Source: Prauserella marina (lineage in GTDB: Bacteria; Actinomycetota; Actinomycetes; Mycobacteriales; Pseudonocardiaceae). Taken from it: a DNA stretch of 64,000 nt. Under the pieces are notes generated by a model. That model saw nothing but the letters and a program-made list of their open reading frames with translations, did no database searches and was not told where the DNA came from. Both the position numbers and the translations under genes were made by a program. The stretch is from contig NZ_CP016353.1 of NCBI RefSeq assembly GCF_002240355.1, positions 5,991,001-6,055,000 on the forward strand, written 5' to 3'. Positions 43,229 through 52,903 of the stretch are shown here, piece after piece (the first letter of the stretch is position 1; the number at the start of each line of letters is the position of its first letter).

Positions 43229-43360
43229 CGGCAACCCCGCTTGACGTCACAGTCGGATCTGGGCCCGAGCGCGGTACACAATAGAGTTGTCAGAGTTCTC
43301 CCGGCGCTCGGAGTTGCCGGAGTGCCCAGGTTTCAGCATGCTAGCGGCCCGAGGAGTCCG

Positions 43361-44272
43361 ATGTCAGAGCGAACACTGGAAATCGACCGCGTTTCCAAGC
43401 GGTTCGGCGACATCACCGCACTCGATTCCGTCAGCTTCGACATTCGGCCTGGTGAGCTGTTCGGCTTCGTCGGCAGCAACGGTGCGGGCAAGACGACCGC
43501 GATGCGGATCGTGCTCGGCGTGCTCGCCGCCGACTCCGGCGAGGTGCGGTACGACGGTGAGCCCGTCGGCCACGAGACGCGAACACGGATGGGCTACATG
43601 CCGGAGGAGCGTGGCCTCTATCCGAAGATGAAGGTGCTCGACCAGCTCGTCTACCTCGCCCAGCTTCACGGCCTGCCCGCGAACGAGGCGCACCGCAGCG
43701 CCGAAGACTGGATCGGCAGGCTCGGGCTCAGCGAGCGGCGGGGTGACGAGGTACAGAAGCTTTCGCTCGGCAACCAGCAGCGCGTCCAGCTCGCCGCCGC
43801 GCTCGTGCACGATCCCGATGTGCTCGTGCTCGACGAACCGTTCTCAGGGCTCGACCCGATCGCCGTCGACGTGATGAGCCAGGTTTTGCGCGAAAAGGCA
43901 GCGACGGGGGTCCCCGTCGTGTTCTCCAGCCACCAGCTCGACCTCGTCGAGCGACTGTGCGACAGGGTCGGCATCATCCGAAGTGGACAGATCGTCGGTT
44001 ACGGCTCCGTCGCCGACCTTACAGCGAACGCGGCACCCCGGATCACGGTCGTCGCACCCGGGGCACCATGGGGCTGGGCCGCCGCGCTACCGGGGGTCAG
44101 GGTGATCTCGGAGCAGCCGGAAAGCACTGTGGTCGAACTCGGTCCCGATGTCGACGACCAGGCCGTGCTCACCGCCGCGCTGGCGACAGGGCCAGTGCAC
44201 GAGTTCGCACGGCACCGGCCCTCGCTCGCCGAATTGTTCCGCAACGCGGTCACGGAAGGATCTGTGGCATGA
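43361..44272 (+). CDS. ABC transporter ATP-binding protein (NatA type)
   Basis: A 303-aa ATPase: Walker A GSNGAGKTT, signature LSLGNQQRVQLAAAL (LSLGNQ instead of LSGGQ), Walker B VLVLDEPFSGLDP and H-loop FSSHQ. ATG 43361 opens the N-terminal strand. The C-terminal extension of about 80 residues is like NatA. It is coupled by ATGA to the permease gene, forming an exporter of NatAB type, usually for sodium ions or small toxic compounds; the substrate is not known. Confidence 0.9.
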   Translation: MSERTLEIDRVSKRFGDITALDSVSFDIRPGELFGFVGSNGAGKTTAMRIVLGVLAADSGEVRYDGEPVGHETRTRMGYMPEERGLYPKMKVLDQLVYLAQLHGLPANEAHRSAEDWIGRLGLSERRGDEVQKLSLGNQQRVQLAAALVHDPDVLVLDEPFSGLDPIAVDVMSQVLREKAATGVPVVFSSHQLDLVERLCDRVGIIRSGQIVGYGSVADLTANAAPRITVVAPGAPWGWAAALPGVRVISEQPESTVVELGPDVDDQAVLTAALATGPVHEFARHRPSLAELFRNAVTEGSVA

Positions 44273-45468
44273 CGGCAGGCAAACGTTCGGTGTCACCGGC
44301 GACGGCCGTCCGGCTCGTCGCGACGCGGGAGCTCAACGCCCGCCTTCGCACAAGGGGCTTCCTCATCGGCACGGCGGCCATCCTCGTCGTGATGATCGGT
44401 TATCTGCTCTTGCAGGCCAACCTTTTCGATCGAGCGGACCGGACGAAGGTCGGACTCGCCGGGCAAGCCGCTGCCATCAGCGAACCATTGCGCGCCGGCG
44501 CGCAACAGGTGGGGGTGGACATCGAGACGGTGAAGGTCCCCGACGCCGAAACAGGCAGGGCCGAGGTGGCTGACGGCGAACTGGACGTGCTCGTCACCGG
44601 GAGTCCCGCCAGCCTCCACGCGCTCGCAAAGTCCACTGTGGACCAACAAACCGAGGCGTTGCTCAACGCGATCTCGCGACAGGAAGTGCTGAGCGCCAAG
44701 CTGATCGAGTCGGGCCAGGTGCCCGGCGACGTGATGCGGGAGGTCAACTCGGCGAGCGTCGAGGTCAGCACGCTCGAAACCGCCGACCCCGACGAGGGAC
44801 AGCGTATCGCCGTGGCTCTCGTCATGCTGTTCCTGCTGTATATGAGCATCACGACCTACGGATCGCTTGTGGCGCAGGGCATCGTGGAGGAGAAGGCGAG
44901 CAGGGTGGTGGAGATCCTGCTCTCCACCGTGCGACCGTGGCACCTGCTTCTCGGCAAGGTGATCGGACTCGGTGTCGTCGGTCTCGTGCAGCTTCTGATA
45001 CTCGGCGGCGTCGGTCTGGTCGTCGCGACGGCGACCGGGGTGCTCACGATCGCGGGCGTCGCGACCAACACGCTGCTGTGGGGATTGCTGTGGTACGTGC
45101 TGGGATTCTTTCTCTATGCCACCATTTTCGCGGCGGCGGGTTCGCTTGTGTCGCGGCAGGAGGACACGCAGACGGTGCTGACCCCGGTGACGATCATCCT
45201 GCTTGTCGGTTTCATCGCGGGCTTCACGGTCGTCCAGCAGCCTGACGGGGCGGCGGCGGTCGTGCTGTCGCTCATCCCGTTGCTGTCGCCGATCCTCATG
45301 CCGAGCCGGATCGCGACGGGGGCGGCGGGTCCGTGGGAGATCGTGGCCGCGCTGGTGCTGACGTTGGCGGCGATCGCGGCGTTGACCTGGCTCGGCGGCA
45401 AGGTCTATCGGGCCGCCATCCTGCGAACCGGTAGCCGGATCAAGCTGGCCGATGCTCTGAAGGGCTGA
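44269..45468 (+). CDS. ABC-2 type permease (NatB-like)
   Basis: A 399-aa membrane protein. The first membrane segment (GFLIGTAAILVVMIGYLLLQ) is followed by a 150-residue soluble region that would lie outside the cell, then about five more segments. VEEKASRVVEILLSTVRPWH is the ABC-2 coupling motif seen in NatB. Membrane partner of the ATPase at 43361, coupled by ATGA. Extra-cytoplasmic loop contains no Cys. Confidence 0.9.
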   Translation: MTAGKRSVSPATAVRLVATRELNARLRTRGFLIGTAAILVVMIGYLLLQANLFDRADRTKVGLAGQAAAISEPLRAGAQQVGVDIETVKVPDAETGRAEVADGELDVLVTGSPASLHALAKSTVDQQTEALLNAISRQEVLSAKLIESGQVPGDVMREVNSASVEVSTLETADPDEGQRIAVALVMLFLLYMSITTYGSLVAQGIVEEKASRVVEILLSTVRPWHLLLGKVIGLGVVGLVQLLILGGVGLVVATATGVLTIAGVATNTLLWGLLWYVLGFFLYATIFAAAGSLVSRQEDTQTVLTPVTIILLVGFIAGFTVVQQPDGAAAVVLSLIPLLSPILMPSRIATGAAGPWEIVAALVLTLAAIAALTWLGGKVYRAAILRTGSRIKLADALKG

Positions 45469-46340
45469 CCGCCTCGCCCCGAGGCCCGGCCGACCGGCGC
45501 GCGGAGCGGCCGAGGCGCCGGGCGCGGAGCGCGAGCGAGCGGCGCGGAGCGCGAGCGAGGGCGGTGGCGAGGCGCGCGACGGGCGCGAGCGAAGGCGGTG
45601 GCGCGAGGCGGCGACAGGGCAGGCGGGCGCGGAGCGCCGGGCGCGGCCGGGGCGGGGCGGCGCGGAGCGACCGGGGCGCGGCCGGGCAGGCGGGCGGCGG
45701 CGCGCAAGCGCGGACGGGCGGGGCGCGGCGGCCGGGGCGGGGCGCGGAACGCGCGAGCGAGAGCGGTGGCGCGAGGCGGTGACGGGGCGGGCGCGCGAGC
45801 CAACGGGCGGGCGGGCGAGCAGGCGAGCTGCCGGTTGACACGAGTGGCCCGTTGCCGTCCGCAAACATCGGCGAGTCCCCCGTCCAGGACGTCGAGAGCC
45901 GCACTCGGGATGGCGAGTTCTGCACTCAGGACGTCGAGGTCCGCGCCGAGGACGCCGAGATCCACATTCGTGCAGGCGAGTTCTGCGTATGTGTGGGCGA
46001 GATCCGCAGTCGTGCACGCGAGAGCCGCGCCCGGGACGTCGAGAGCCGCACCCGGGCTGCGAGGTACTACGCGGCCCGAAGCGAGACATGGCGCGGCCCG
46101 CGGGGCCGGAGCTAGCCGGTACCCGGGCACAGGGCCCGAACGCGCGGACGCGGCCGCCGAGCGCAGATCTCACCATGCCAGAAGCGGATCTCGATGCCCT
46201 GAACGCGGAACTCAACGTCCTGGATGCAGAACTCGGCGTCCTGAGTGCGGATCTCGGCGTCCACGGGGCACGGGCATGGCACACACAGGCCCCCAAGGTT
46301 TGTCTTCGCGAAACCTTGGGGGCCTGTGTCAGTCAGCGAG
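45469..46340. repeat. Repeat island B: GC-extreme tract and 21-base arrays in inverted orientation
   Basis: After the permease stop, 45470-45840 is a very GC-rich tract with a tandem 20-mer GGCGCGGAGCGCGAGCGAG(C/G) at 45521-45540 and 45541-45560 and partial repeats of GCGGTGGCGCGAGGCGG. From about 45858 to 46064 about ten direct copies of the 21-base unit follow (for example 45900-45920, 45921-45941, 45942-45962). From 46163 to 46267 five copies in the opposite orientation follow (GCGGAACTCAACGTCCTGGA plus one base, and variants). This is the same unit and layout as in island A. The citrate synthase terminator (46283-46329) comes just after. No gene is supported. Confidence 0.8.
46283..46329 (-). 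terminator. Terminator of gltA
   Basis: Bases 46283-46301 (ACACAGGCCCCCAAGGTTT) pair perfectly with 46311-46329, a 19-bp stem with a nine-base loop, 12 bases after the gltA stop codon. Among the strongest hairpins in the window. Confidence 0.85.
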
Positions 46341-47654
46341 TCAGCGGTCGCCGATCGCCTTGTACTCGCGCTGCTTCTCGCCCGTGTAGATCTGCCTCGG
46401 CCTGCCGATCTTGGTCGCCGGGTCGTTGATCATCTCGCGCCAGTGCGCGATCCAGCCAGGCAGCCTGCCCAACGCGAACAGCACCGTGAAGAACTGCGTC
46501 GGGAAACCGAGCGCTCGATAGATGAGGCCGGTGTAGAAGTCGACGTTCGGGTAGAGCTTGCGCTCGACGAAGTAATCGTCGGAAAGCGCACGCTCCTCCA
46601 GCGCCTTCGCGATGTCGAGCAACTCGTCGCCGCCCGCGATCTTCGACAGAATGTCGTCAGCGGTCTGCTTGATGATCTTCGCGCGCGGGTCGTAGTTCTT
46701 GTAGACCCGGTGCCCGAAGCCCATCAGGCGGACACCCTCTTCGCGGTTCTTGACACGGTTGACGAAGTCGTTGACGTCGCCGCCGTCGGCCTTGATGCCC
46801 TCCAGCATTTCCAGCACCGCGCTGTTGGCACCACCGTGCAACGGACCGAACAACGCCATGATCCCAGCCGAGATCGAGGCGAACAGGTTCGCTTCCGACG
46901 AACCGACGAGCCGCACCGTCGAGGTCGAACAGTTCTGCTCGTGATCGGCGTGCAGGATGAACAGCAGGTCGAGCGCCTTGGCGATGTCCGGGTCGATTTC
47001 GTAGGGCTCGGCAGGAAGACCGAAGGTCATCCTGAGGAAGTTCTCGACAAGCCCCAGCGAGTTGTCCGGGTAGAGGAACGGCTGGCCGATGGACTTCTTG
47101 TAGGCGTAGGCCGCGAGTGTGGGGACCTTTGCCAGCAGGCGGATCGTGGACAGCTCGACATTCGGTTCGTCGAATGGGTTGAGCGAATCCTGATAGAACG
47201 TCGACAGCGCCGAAACCGCGCTGGAGAGCACCGGCATGGGGTGCGCGTCGCGCGGAAAGCCGTCGAAGAACCGCTTGAGGTCTTCGTGCAGCAGGGTGTG
47301 CCGGTTGATCTTCGACGTGAAGTCGTCGAGTTGGGCCTGCGTCGGCAGTTCGCCGTAGATCAGCAGGTACGAGACCTCGATGAACGTCGAATTCTGCGCG
47401 AGCTGCTCGATGGGGTAACCCCGGTAGCGCAATACCCCTTGATCGCCATCGATGTAGGTGATGGCCGAGGACGCCGCTCCGGTGTTGACGAAGCCAGGGT
47501 CGTAGGTGATGTAGCCGGTCTGGGCAAGCAGCTTCCCGAGTTCGATGCCAGGGGCGCCCTCGACAGCGCGGACGACCTTCAACTCGTGCTCGCCGTTCGG
47601 AAGGCGGAGTACGACGTTCTCGCCCCCGGACTGCGCCGCAGTCGCGTCGGACAT
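46341..47654 (-). CDS. gltA: Citrate synthase (type II, GltA)
   Basis: A 437-aa citrate synthase, condensing acetyl-CoA and oxaloacetate. Catalytic motifs: LFILHADHEQNCSTSTVR, LFGPLHGGANSAVLEML (His), GFGHRVYKNYDPRA (His) and the Asp of NVDFYTGLIYRALG. The N-terminal domain of about 50 residues and the length place it with the large (hexameric, GltA) class. ATG 47654 has GAGAGG seven to eight bases upstream. A second, shorter citrate synthase is at 58415. Confidence 0.95.
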   Translation of the reverse strand: MSDATAAQSGGENVVLRLPNGEHELKVVRAVEGAPGIELGKLLAQTGYITYDPGFVNTGAASSAITYIDGDQGVLRYRGYPIEQLAQNSTFIEVSYLLIYGELPTQAQLDDFTSKINRHTLLHEDLKRFFDGFPRDAHPMPVLSSAVSALSTFYQDSLNPFDEPNVELSTIRLLAKVPTLAAYAYKKSIGQPFLYPDNSLGLVENFLRMTFGLPAEPYEIDPDIAKALDLLFILHADHEQNCSTSTVRLVGSSEANLFASISAGIMALFGPLHGGANSAVLEMLEGIKADGGDVNDFVNRVKNREEGVRLMGFGHRVYKNYDPRAKIIKQTADDILSKIAGGDELLDIAKALEERALSDDYFVERKLYPNVDFYTGLIYRALGFPTQFFTVLFALGRLPGWIAHWREMINDPATKIGRPRQIYTGEKQREYKAIGDR

Positions 47655-47891
47655 GCAAATGCCTCTCACGGTCACACGGGCCGGTGGTGACCGCAGGTTC
47701 TGCTGGTCACCGGGTTCGCACACGAGAGGACTTTGCACCTCGCCGCACACCGCCCCGCTGGGGTATGGAATTCCCCCTTACGCTAGTCCAGAAGACGCCC
47801 ACTTCGCAGCCGTGGCGTTACCCACAGCTAACCGTTTGCGATCAGGTTCACACGGTAGGCGTTCGGCAGGCCGAGGTCCGTGATGCACGAC

Positions 47892-48812
47892 TCACCGCGC
47901 TCGCGCGAGTTCGTCGGCCGTCGGCGGTTCGGCACCGCTTCGCGACACCGTGATCGCCGCCGCGGCAGCGGCATGTTCGAGCGCTCGCGACCAGTCGACC
48001 TCACCGAGTGCCGACAGGTCGGTCACTCCGCGCTGATCGAGCCAGGCGAGTAGTGCACCTTGGACGGTGTCGCCGGCGCCGATCGTGTCGATGACGTCGA
48101 CGGGAACGGTCGGTGTGGTGACTATCTCGCCTTCCGAGGTCACCACGGAAAGTCCTTCACCACCCTTGGTAAGCACGACGGCATCCGGTCCGGCTTCGAG
48201 CCACTCGCCCGCCGAGGCAAGGACATCACCGCCATCGGCAAGCCATTCCGCGTCGTCCAACGACACCTTGAGCAGATCGACGTACGGCAACCAGGACAGG
48301 AATCGCTTCCGGTACTCCCGCGCGTCACTGATCATGTCGGCCCTGATGTTCGGGTCGAGCGCGGTGAGTACGCCGCGCTCGGACTCCCTTCGCAGAACGG
48401 TCTCGTACACGGTGGCGCCGGGTTCGAGCACCATGCCGAGTGTGCCGAGCGAAAGGATCGTCACCTCGGCGGGAAGCGGTCCTGGATCGACAACAAGCCG
48501 ATCGGCCGTTCCCTGCGTGTAGAAGCTGTACCTCGCCGCGTTCTGTTCGTCGAGCGAGACGACGGCGAGCGTGGTCGGTTCGTTCCCGCGTTGCACGAGC
48601 GAAAGATCGACACCGGAGTCACGCAGCCGGCCGACGAGCGCATCCCCGAAGGCATCGGTGGAAATCCTGGACAGGAAAGCGGAGCGGACACCGAGCCTCG
48701 CCGCGGCGATGGCGACGTTGTAGGGCCCACCGCCGAGCCTCGGCGCAAGATGGTCCACAGTGGACTCAACGGGTACGAGATCGACGAGTGCTTCGCCGCC
48801 GGAGACAATCAC
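47892..48812 (-). CDS. PfkB-family carbohydrate kinase
   Basis: A 306-aa sugar kinase. [15 protein letters not shown] is PfkB signature 1, and [17 protein letters not shown] is signature 2 with the catalytic Asp and anion hole. [17 protein letters not shown] opens the protein. Closest to fructokinases by eye, but the sugar cannot be set. GTG 48812 is chosen because TAGCAT (48820-48825, minus strand) lies seven bases upstream, as in a leaderless transcript; a longer start would add residues not like the family. Confidence 0.87.
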   Translation of the reverse strand: MIVSGGEALVDLVPVESTVDHLAPRLGGGPYNVAIAAARLGVRSAFLSRISTDAFGDALVGRLRDSGVDLSLVQRGNEPTTLAVVSLDEQNAARYSFYTQGTADRLVVDPGPLPAEVTILSLGTLGMVLEPGATVYETVLRRESERGVLTALDPNIRADMISDAREYRKRFLSWLPYVDLLKVSLDDAEWLADGGDVLASAGEWLEAGPDAVVLTKGGEGLSVVTSEGEIVTTPTVPVDVIDTIGAGDTVQGALLAWLDQRGVTDLSALGEVDWSRALEHAAAAAAITVSRSGAEPPTADELARAR

Positions 48813-48855
48813 GGCCGCGATGCTAGCCGAGGACCCCCGCACTCTCCACAATCGA

Positions 48856-49449
48856 TCAATGCGGGCGCAGTCCGCCGAGCAACAGTTCCGACAGTGCGGT
48901 GAACGCCTCCGCGTCGGTGACTCCGGCTCTCGCCCTCACGATTCCGGTCTGAATTCCGTCGATGAGCAGGCCGGCCATCTCCGCGATGAGCGTGGCGTGA
49001 ACATCGCGGAAAACCCCGTCGGCGACGCCCTTCGCGATGAACGCGCTGATGCGTTCGGCCGCCGCCTTCGAGTTCATTTCGTACGTCGCCCTCGCGGGTT
49101 CGAACGCGGCGACGTCGGCCATGAACACATCCGAGGCGCGGTTGAGCTCGTCGGAAACCCCGGCGAGATAGACCTCGATGATCTTGCGGGCATCGCCGAT
49201 CCCGTCGATACGTACCTCGATGCGCTCGGCCGCGCTCTTGAAGAAATGCGCCACGACCTTGACGGCGAGCTGTTCCTTGCTCGGCGCGAGCGCGTAGAGG
49301 GTCGTCTTCGAGCAATGCAGCCTGGCCGCGACGTCGTCGAGGGTGAATTCGACGAATCCCTCGGCAAGGAAGAGTTCGGCGAGTTCACCGAGCAGCCGCC
49401 GCTGCCTCGCGGTCGGCTGCCTACGGATCCGGGGTTGCATGACACCCAT
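48856..49449 (-). CDS. TetR-family regulator, divergent from acyl-CoA dehydrogenase
   Basis: A 197-aa regulator (ATG 49449 or 49440). [23 protein letters not shown], then [20 protein letters not shown]. The C-terminal domain carries [20 protein letters not shown] and [12 protein letters not shown]. Divergent from the acyl-CoA dehydrogenase at 49531; the 81-base gap holds three CAGTA motifs (near 49457, 49478 and 49491) that may be its binding sites. Likely control by an acyl-CoA. Confidence 0.83.
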   Translation of the reverse strand: MGVMQPRIRRQPTARQRRLLGELAELFLAEGFVEFTLDDVAARLHCSKTTLYALAPSKEQLAVKVVAHFFKSAAERIEVRIDGIGDARKIIEVYLAGVSDELNRASDVFMADVAAFEPARATYEMNSKAAAERISAFIAKGVADGVFRDVHATLIAEMAGLLIDGIQTGIVRARAGVTDAEAFTALSELLLGGLRPH

Positions 49450-49530
49450 CCTGCAACAGTACTCTTCTGGACACGCCAGTATCATTTTCAGTACAGTAAA
49501 TCGACTCGGTACCCAGCCACGGAGACGACG

Positions 49531-50667
49531 ATGCCCGCGGAACGACTGCTACCCACCCCCGAGGCCGAAGACCTTCTCTCGCTCGCCCGCGAACTCGCCC
49601 GCGAGGAACTCGCACCGCTCGCGGCCGACTACGAGGCCGCGGAACGCTTCCCGAGGGAGCAGTTCCGCCTGCTCGGCAAGTCCGGCCTGCTCGGCCTGCC
49701 TTACCCGGAGCGCTGGGGTGGCGGCGACGTGCCCTACGAGGTCTACCTCCAGGTGCTTGAGGAGATCGCGAGCGCGTGGATGACGATGGGCGTCGGGCTT
49801 TCCGTGCACACGATGTCCTGCTTCGCGATCGCGCACGAGGGAACGGAAGCCCAGCGCGAGAAGTGGCTGCCAGCGATGTTGGAAGGCGACCTTCTCGGTG
49901 CGTACGCGCTGTCCGAGTCGCACGCGGGGTCCGACGCGGCGGCGCTGTCGACCAGGGCCACGCTCGATGGCGACCATTACGTGATCAACGGGTCGAAGGC
50001 ATGGATAACGCACGGCGGTGAGGCCGACTTCTACACGACGATGGTGCGCACCGGCGAGGACGCCATCTCGTGCCTGCACATCGACGCCGCGACCGAGGGC
50101 CTTTCGGCCGCGCCCCCCGAACGCAAGATGGGTCTGACCGGGTCGACGACCTCGGCGCTACTCTTCGACAACGCCAAGGTGCCTGCCGAGCGTCTCGTCG
50201 GCGATGAGGGCAAGGGCATGCGCATCGCGTTGTCGTCACTCAGCTCGGGACGGCTCGGTATCGCCGCCTGCTCGGTCGGTCTCGCGCAGGCGGCGCTGGA
50301 CGAGGCGCTGGCCTACGCGGAGACCCGGACCCAGTTCGGCAAGCCGATCATCGAGTTCCAGGGCATGGAGTTCCTGCTCGCCGACATGGCAGCCGCCGTG
50401 GAATCGTCGAGGGCCACCTACCTCGAAGCGGCAAGGCGCCGCGATCGCGGCCTCCCCTTCGCGAGGCAGGCTTCGATCGCGAAGCTCGTCGCCACCGACG
50501 CGGCGATGCGGGTGACCACCGACGCCGTCCAGGTGCTCGGCGGCGCGGGCTACACCCGCGACTTCCCCGTCGAGCGCTACATGCGGGAGGCGAAGGTGCC
50601 GCAGATCTTCGAGGGCACCAACCAGATCCAGCGCGTCGTCATCGCCCGCGAGCTGCGCAAGTCGTGA
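49531..50667 (+). CDS. Acyl-CoA dehydrogenase
   Basis: A 378-aa flavoprotein: [20 protein letters not shown] (FAD loop, ALSE rather than AITE), [53 protein letters not shown] and [16 protein letters not shown]. The catalytic Glu of EGTNQIQ is present. Starts at ATG 49531 with GGAGA upstream. Probably a short- or branched-chain enzyme. Regulated most likely by the divergent TetR. Confidence 0.93.
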   Translation: MPAERLLPTPEAEDLLSLARELAREELAPLAADYEAAERFPREQFRLLGKSGLLGLPYPERWGGGDVPYEVYLQVLEEIASAWMTMGVGLSVHTMSCFAIAHEGTEAQREKWLPAMLEGDLLGAYALSESHAGSDAAALSTRATLDGDHYVINGSKAWITHGGEADFYTTMVRTGEDAISCLHIDAATEGLSAAPPERKMGLTGSTTSALLFDNAKVPAERLVGDEGKGMRIALSSLSSGRLGIAACSVGLAQAALDEALAYAETRTQFGKPIIEFQGMEFLLADMAAAVESSRATYLEAARRRDRGLPFARQASIAKLVATDAAMRVTTDAVQVLGGAGYTRDFPVERYMREAKVPQIFEGTNQIQRVVIARELRKS

Positions 50668-50671
50668 CGGT

Positions 50672-51883
50672 TCATTCCCGGTACCTGCGGTCCGCGACGA
50701 CGCCCTCGCCGCTCGCCTCGTCGAACCGGTAGACGTCGCGGCCTCGCACGAACACCCTCGTCGCCCTGTTCATCACGTCGAGCGGGTCGCCAGACCACAG
50801 TGCGATGTCGGCGTCGAGACCCGGCTTGAGCGCGCCGACCTTGTCCCCGAGGCCCAGCATCTCGGCGGGGTTGACGGTCAGCGCCCGCAACGCCGTTTCC
50901 GGGTCGAGTCCGTCCTTCACCGCGAGGGCGGCCTGGTAGACGAGGAAGTTGATCGGAACGACGGGAGCGTCGGTCGTGATAGCGATGCGGACGCCCGCCC
51001 TCGCGAGGATTCCGGGCGCGCGCAGCGTGCGGTGACGCAACTCGACCTTCTGCCGCGAGGTGAACAGCGGCCCGAGGATCACCGGAATGTCGCGTTCCGC
51101 GAGGAAATCCGCGATGAGGTGCCCTTCGGTGCCGTGATTGACGACAAGCTTGTAACCGAACTCCTCCGCGATGCGGACGGCGGTGACGATGTCGTCGGCG
51201 CGGTGGGTGTGCTGGTCCCAGTACAACTCGCCGTCGAGCACCTCGGTCAGCGTTTCCATCGTGAGGTCGGTGTCGAACGGCTTGCCATCGGCGATGGCGT
51301 GGTCGCGTTGAGCCACGTAGTTGCGGGCCTTGGTGAACGACTCGCGCAGCACCGCGGCGACCCCGAGCCTGGTCGACGGGGTTTGACCTTTCTCGCCGTA
51401 CACGCGCTTCGGGTTCTCGCCGAGCGCGCTCTTCACGCTGATGTTCTCGGCGAAGAGCATGTCGACCACGGTGCGGCCCCAGGTCTTGACGCCGACCGTC
51501 CTGCCGCCGATGGGGTTGCCGGAGCCCGGTTTGATCACAACGCTCGTGACCCCGCCCGACAACGCGTCGTCGAAGCCGAGTTCGTAGGGGTCGATGCCGT
51601 CGAGCGCCCTGAACCTGGCGCCGTTGGCGTCGGTCATCTCGTTGACGTCGTTGCCCGACCAGCCCTCGCCTTCCTCGTGCACGCCGAGATGAGCGTGGGC
51701 GTCGATGAATCCGGGCAGCACCCAGGATCCGGACGCGTCGATGAGTTCGGCACCGTCGGGAACGTCGACATCTGCTTCCGGTCCGACCTCGACGATCTTG
51801 CCGTCGGAGATGAGTACCGTGCCGCCTTCGACCGGGTCGCCGTCGACCGGCACCACGTAGCCGCCAATGATCGCACTAACCAT
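50672..51883 (-). CDS. Amidohydrolase (imidazolonepropionase-like metal-dependent hydrolase)
   Basis: A 403-aa TIM-barrel metal hydrolase. LPGFIDAHAHLGVHEEG (HxH metal ligands), YWDQHTHRADDIVTAVRIAE and VVNHGTEGHLIADF (His ligands), and ITTDAPV (catalytic Asp). A C-terminal GALKPGLDADIALWSGDPLD strand completes the composite domain of the amidohydrolase superfamily. Substrate unknown. It runs in tandem with the aldose epimerase gene, six bases apart, and ends five bases from the acyl-CoA dehydrogenase stop. Confidence 0.88.
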   Translation of the reverse strand: MVSAIIGGYVVPVDGDPVEGGTVLISDGKIVEVGPEADVDVPDGAELIDASGSWVLPGFIDAHAHLGVHEEGEGWSGNDVNEMTDANGARFRALDGIDPYELGFDDALSGGVTSVVIKPGSGNPIGGRTVGVKTWGRTVVDMLFAENISVKSALGENPKRVYGEKGQTPSTRLGVAAVLRESFTKARNYVAQRDHAIADGKPFDTDLTMETLTEVLDGELYWDQHTHRADDIVTAVRIAEEFGYKLVVNHGTEGHLIADFLAERDIPVILGPLFTSRQKVELRHRTLRAPGILARAGVRIAITTDAPVVPINFLVYQAALAVKDGLDPETALRALTVNPAEMLGLGDKVGALKPGLDADIALWSGDPLDVMNRATRVFVRGRDVYRFDEASGEGVVADRRYRE

Positions 51884-51889
51884 GGTTCG

Positions 51890-52807
51890 CTACGCTAACG
51901 AACTCTCGACGCGAATGCCCCAACTTCCCTTCCACGACTCGCCGGGCGCAAGGGTGATGAGGTCGGTCTTCGAGTTGAGCGCGTCGGCTGGGCAGGTCAT
52001 GGGCTCGATCGCGATCGCCCTTCCCCTTCCGACGAGGTCGCTTGGCGTGAAGATCTGCACCCACCGGAAATCCTCGCCTGACCACAGGTCGAGCGTGCTG
52101 CCACCACCGGAGAGCAGCACGTGGTGTTTTCCGTCCTCGCCTTGCGCGAGCTCGCCGAACGCGGTGTCGAGTTCGAGCGTGCCGACCGGAGTCGCCGCAC
52201 GCAGGTCGTATTCCGTGCCGTCGACGCCGGTTTCCTCGCCGTAGGGCAACTGCGCTTCGTCCACATAGGGCCGGACCCGCCCAGCGGGCACCGTGAGGGT
52301 GAGCTCGTCGGTGGGCACGTCACCGACCCGGAGGTAGGGGTGCGTACCGACGCCGAAGCCGATGGCCCGGTCGCCGTCGTTGCGGACCTCGTGGGTGACG
52401 GTCAGCTCGCGCGGCGCGAGGTCGTAGACGATCCCGGTGCGCAGTGGCACGGGCCAGCCGTGGCCTTCGGGGATGTCGAGCGCGAGCGTGATCGAGGACT
52501 CGGCGTGTTCGAGCAGTTGCCATTCCCTGCCGCGCACGAGGCCGTGGATCGCGTTGCCCCGCTTGGGTTCGGTGACCTCCAGTTCCAGCTTCTCTCCCTC
52601 GAAGGTCCACGTCGCGGCCTTCGTCCTGTTGGGCCACGGCAGCAGCACCTGACCGGCACCCTTCGGCGGCTCCTCGGCCGCGTCGAACGTTTCGAGGTAG
52701 GGCACGCCCGCGATCTCGAACGCCCGCAGGCCCGCGCCGATCTCGGTGACGACGGCGCGCGCGTTGCCACGGGTCAGCTCGAACTGTTCCCCAGTCGGAT
52801 TCGCCAT
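51890..52807 (-). CDS. Aldose 1-epimerase family protein
   Basis: A 305-aa beta-sandwich protein of galactose mutarotase type. ARAVVTEIGAGLRAFEIAGV and PFPNR-like LLPWPNRTKAATWTFEGEK (N-terminal sugar-binding Arg), NAIHGLVRGREW (His), GVGTHPYLRVG (catalytic His) and a C-terminal SGEDFRWVQIFTP with a Glu. It interconverts sugar anomers. First gene of a two-gene minus-strand unit with the amidohydrolase. Confidence 0.87.
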   Translation of the reverse strand: MANPTGEQFELTRGNARAVVTEIGAGLRAFEIAGVPYLETFDAAEEPPKGAGQVLLPWPNRTKAATWTFEGEKLELEVTEPKRGNAIHGLVRGREWQLLEHAESSITLALDIPEGHGWPVPLRTGIVYDLAPRELTVTHEVRNDGDRAIGFGVGTHPYLRVGDVPTDELTLTVPAGRVRPYVDEAQLPYGEETGVDGTEYDLRAATPVGTLELDTAFGELAQGEDGKHHVLLSGGGSTLDLWSGEDFRWVQIFTPSDLVGRGRAIAIEPMTCPADALNSKTDLITLAPGESWKGSWGIRVESSLA

Positions 52808-52868
52808 GGCCCGAATGTAGTCAACCGGTCACCGGCTCACCGGTCGCGGGCAAGACCCGCAAACTTAC

Positions 52869-52880
52869 TAGACCGGTCAT
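52869..52880 (+). promoter_or_regulatory. TAGACCGGTCAT operator and leaderless promoter
   Basis: TAGACCGGTCAT (52869-52880), with palindromic core GACCGGTC, resembles the LmrA/YxaF (QdoR) operator of Bacillus, which has TAGACC..GGTCTA arms. It sits just upstream of TAGGTT (52892-52897), itself six bases before ATG 52904. The neighbouring TetR is of LmrA/YxaF type. Confidence 0.5.
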
Positions 52881-52903
52881 CATATTTCGGCTAGGTTTGC
52901 CTC

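Noticed and set aside
45858-46267. CRISPR array
   Set aside because: Units are 21 bases, contiguous and without unique spacers, and no cas genes are present.
44293-46296. 667-codon minus-strand frame over the permease and island B
   Set aside because: It runs antisense to the ABC permease and through GC-extreme repeats; Arg/Pro-rich with no family resemblance.
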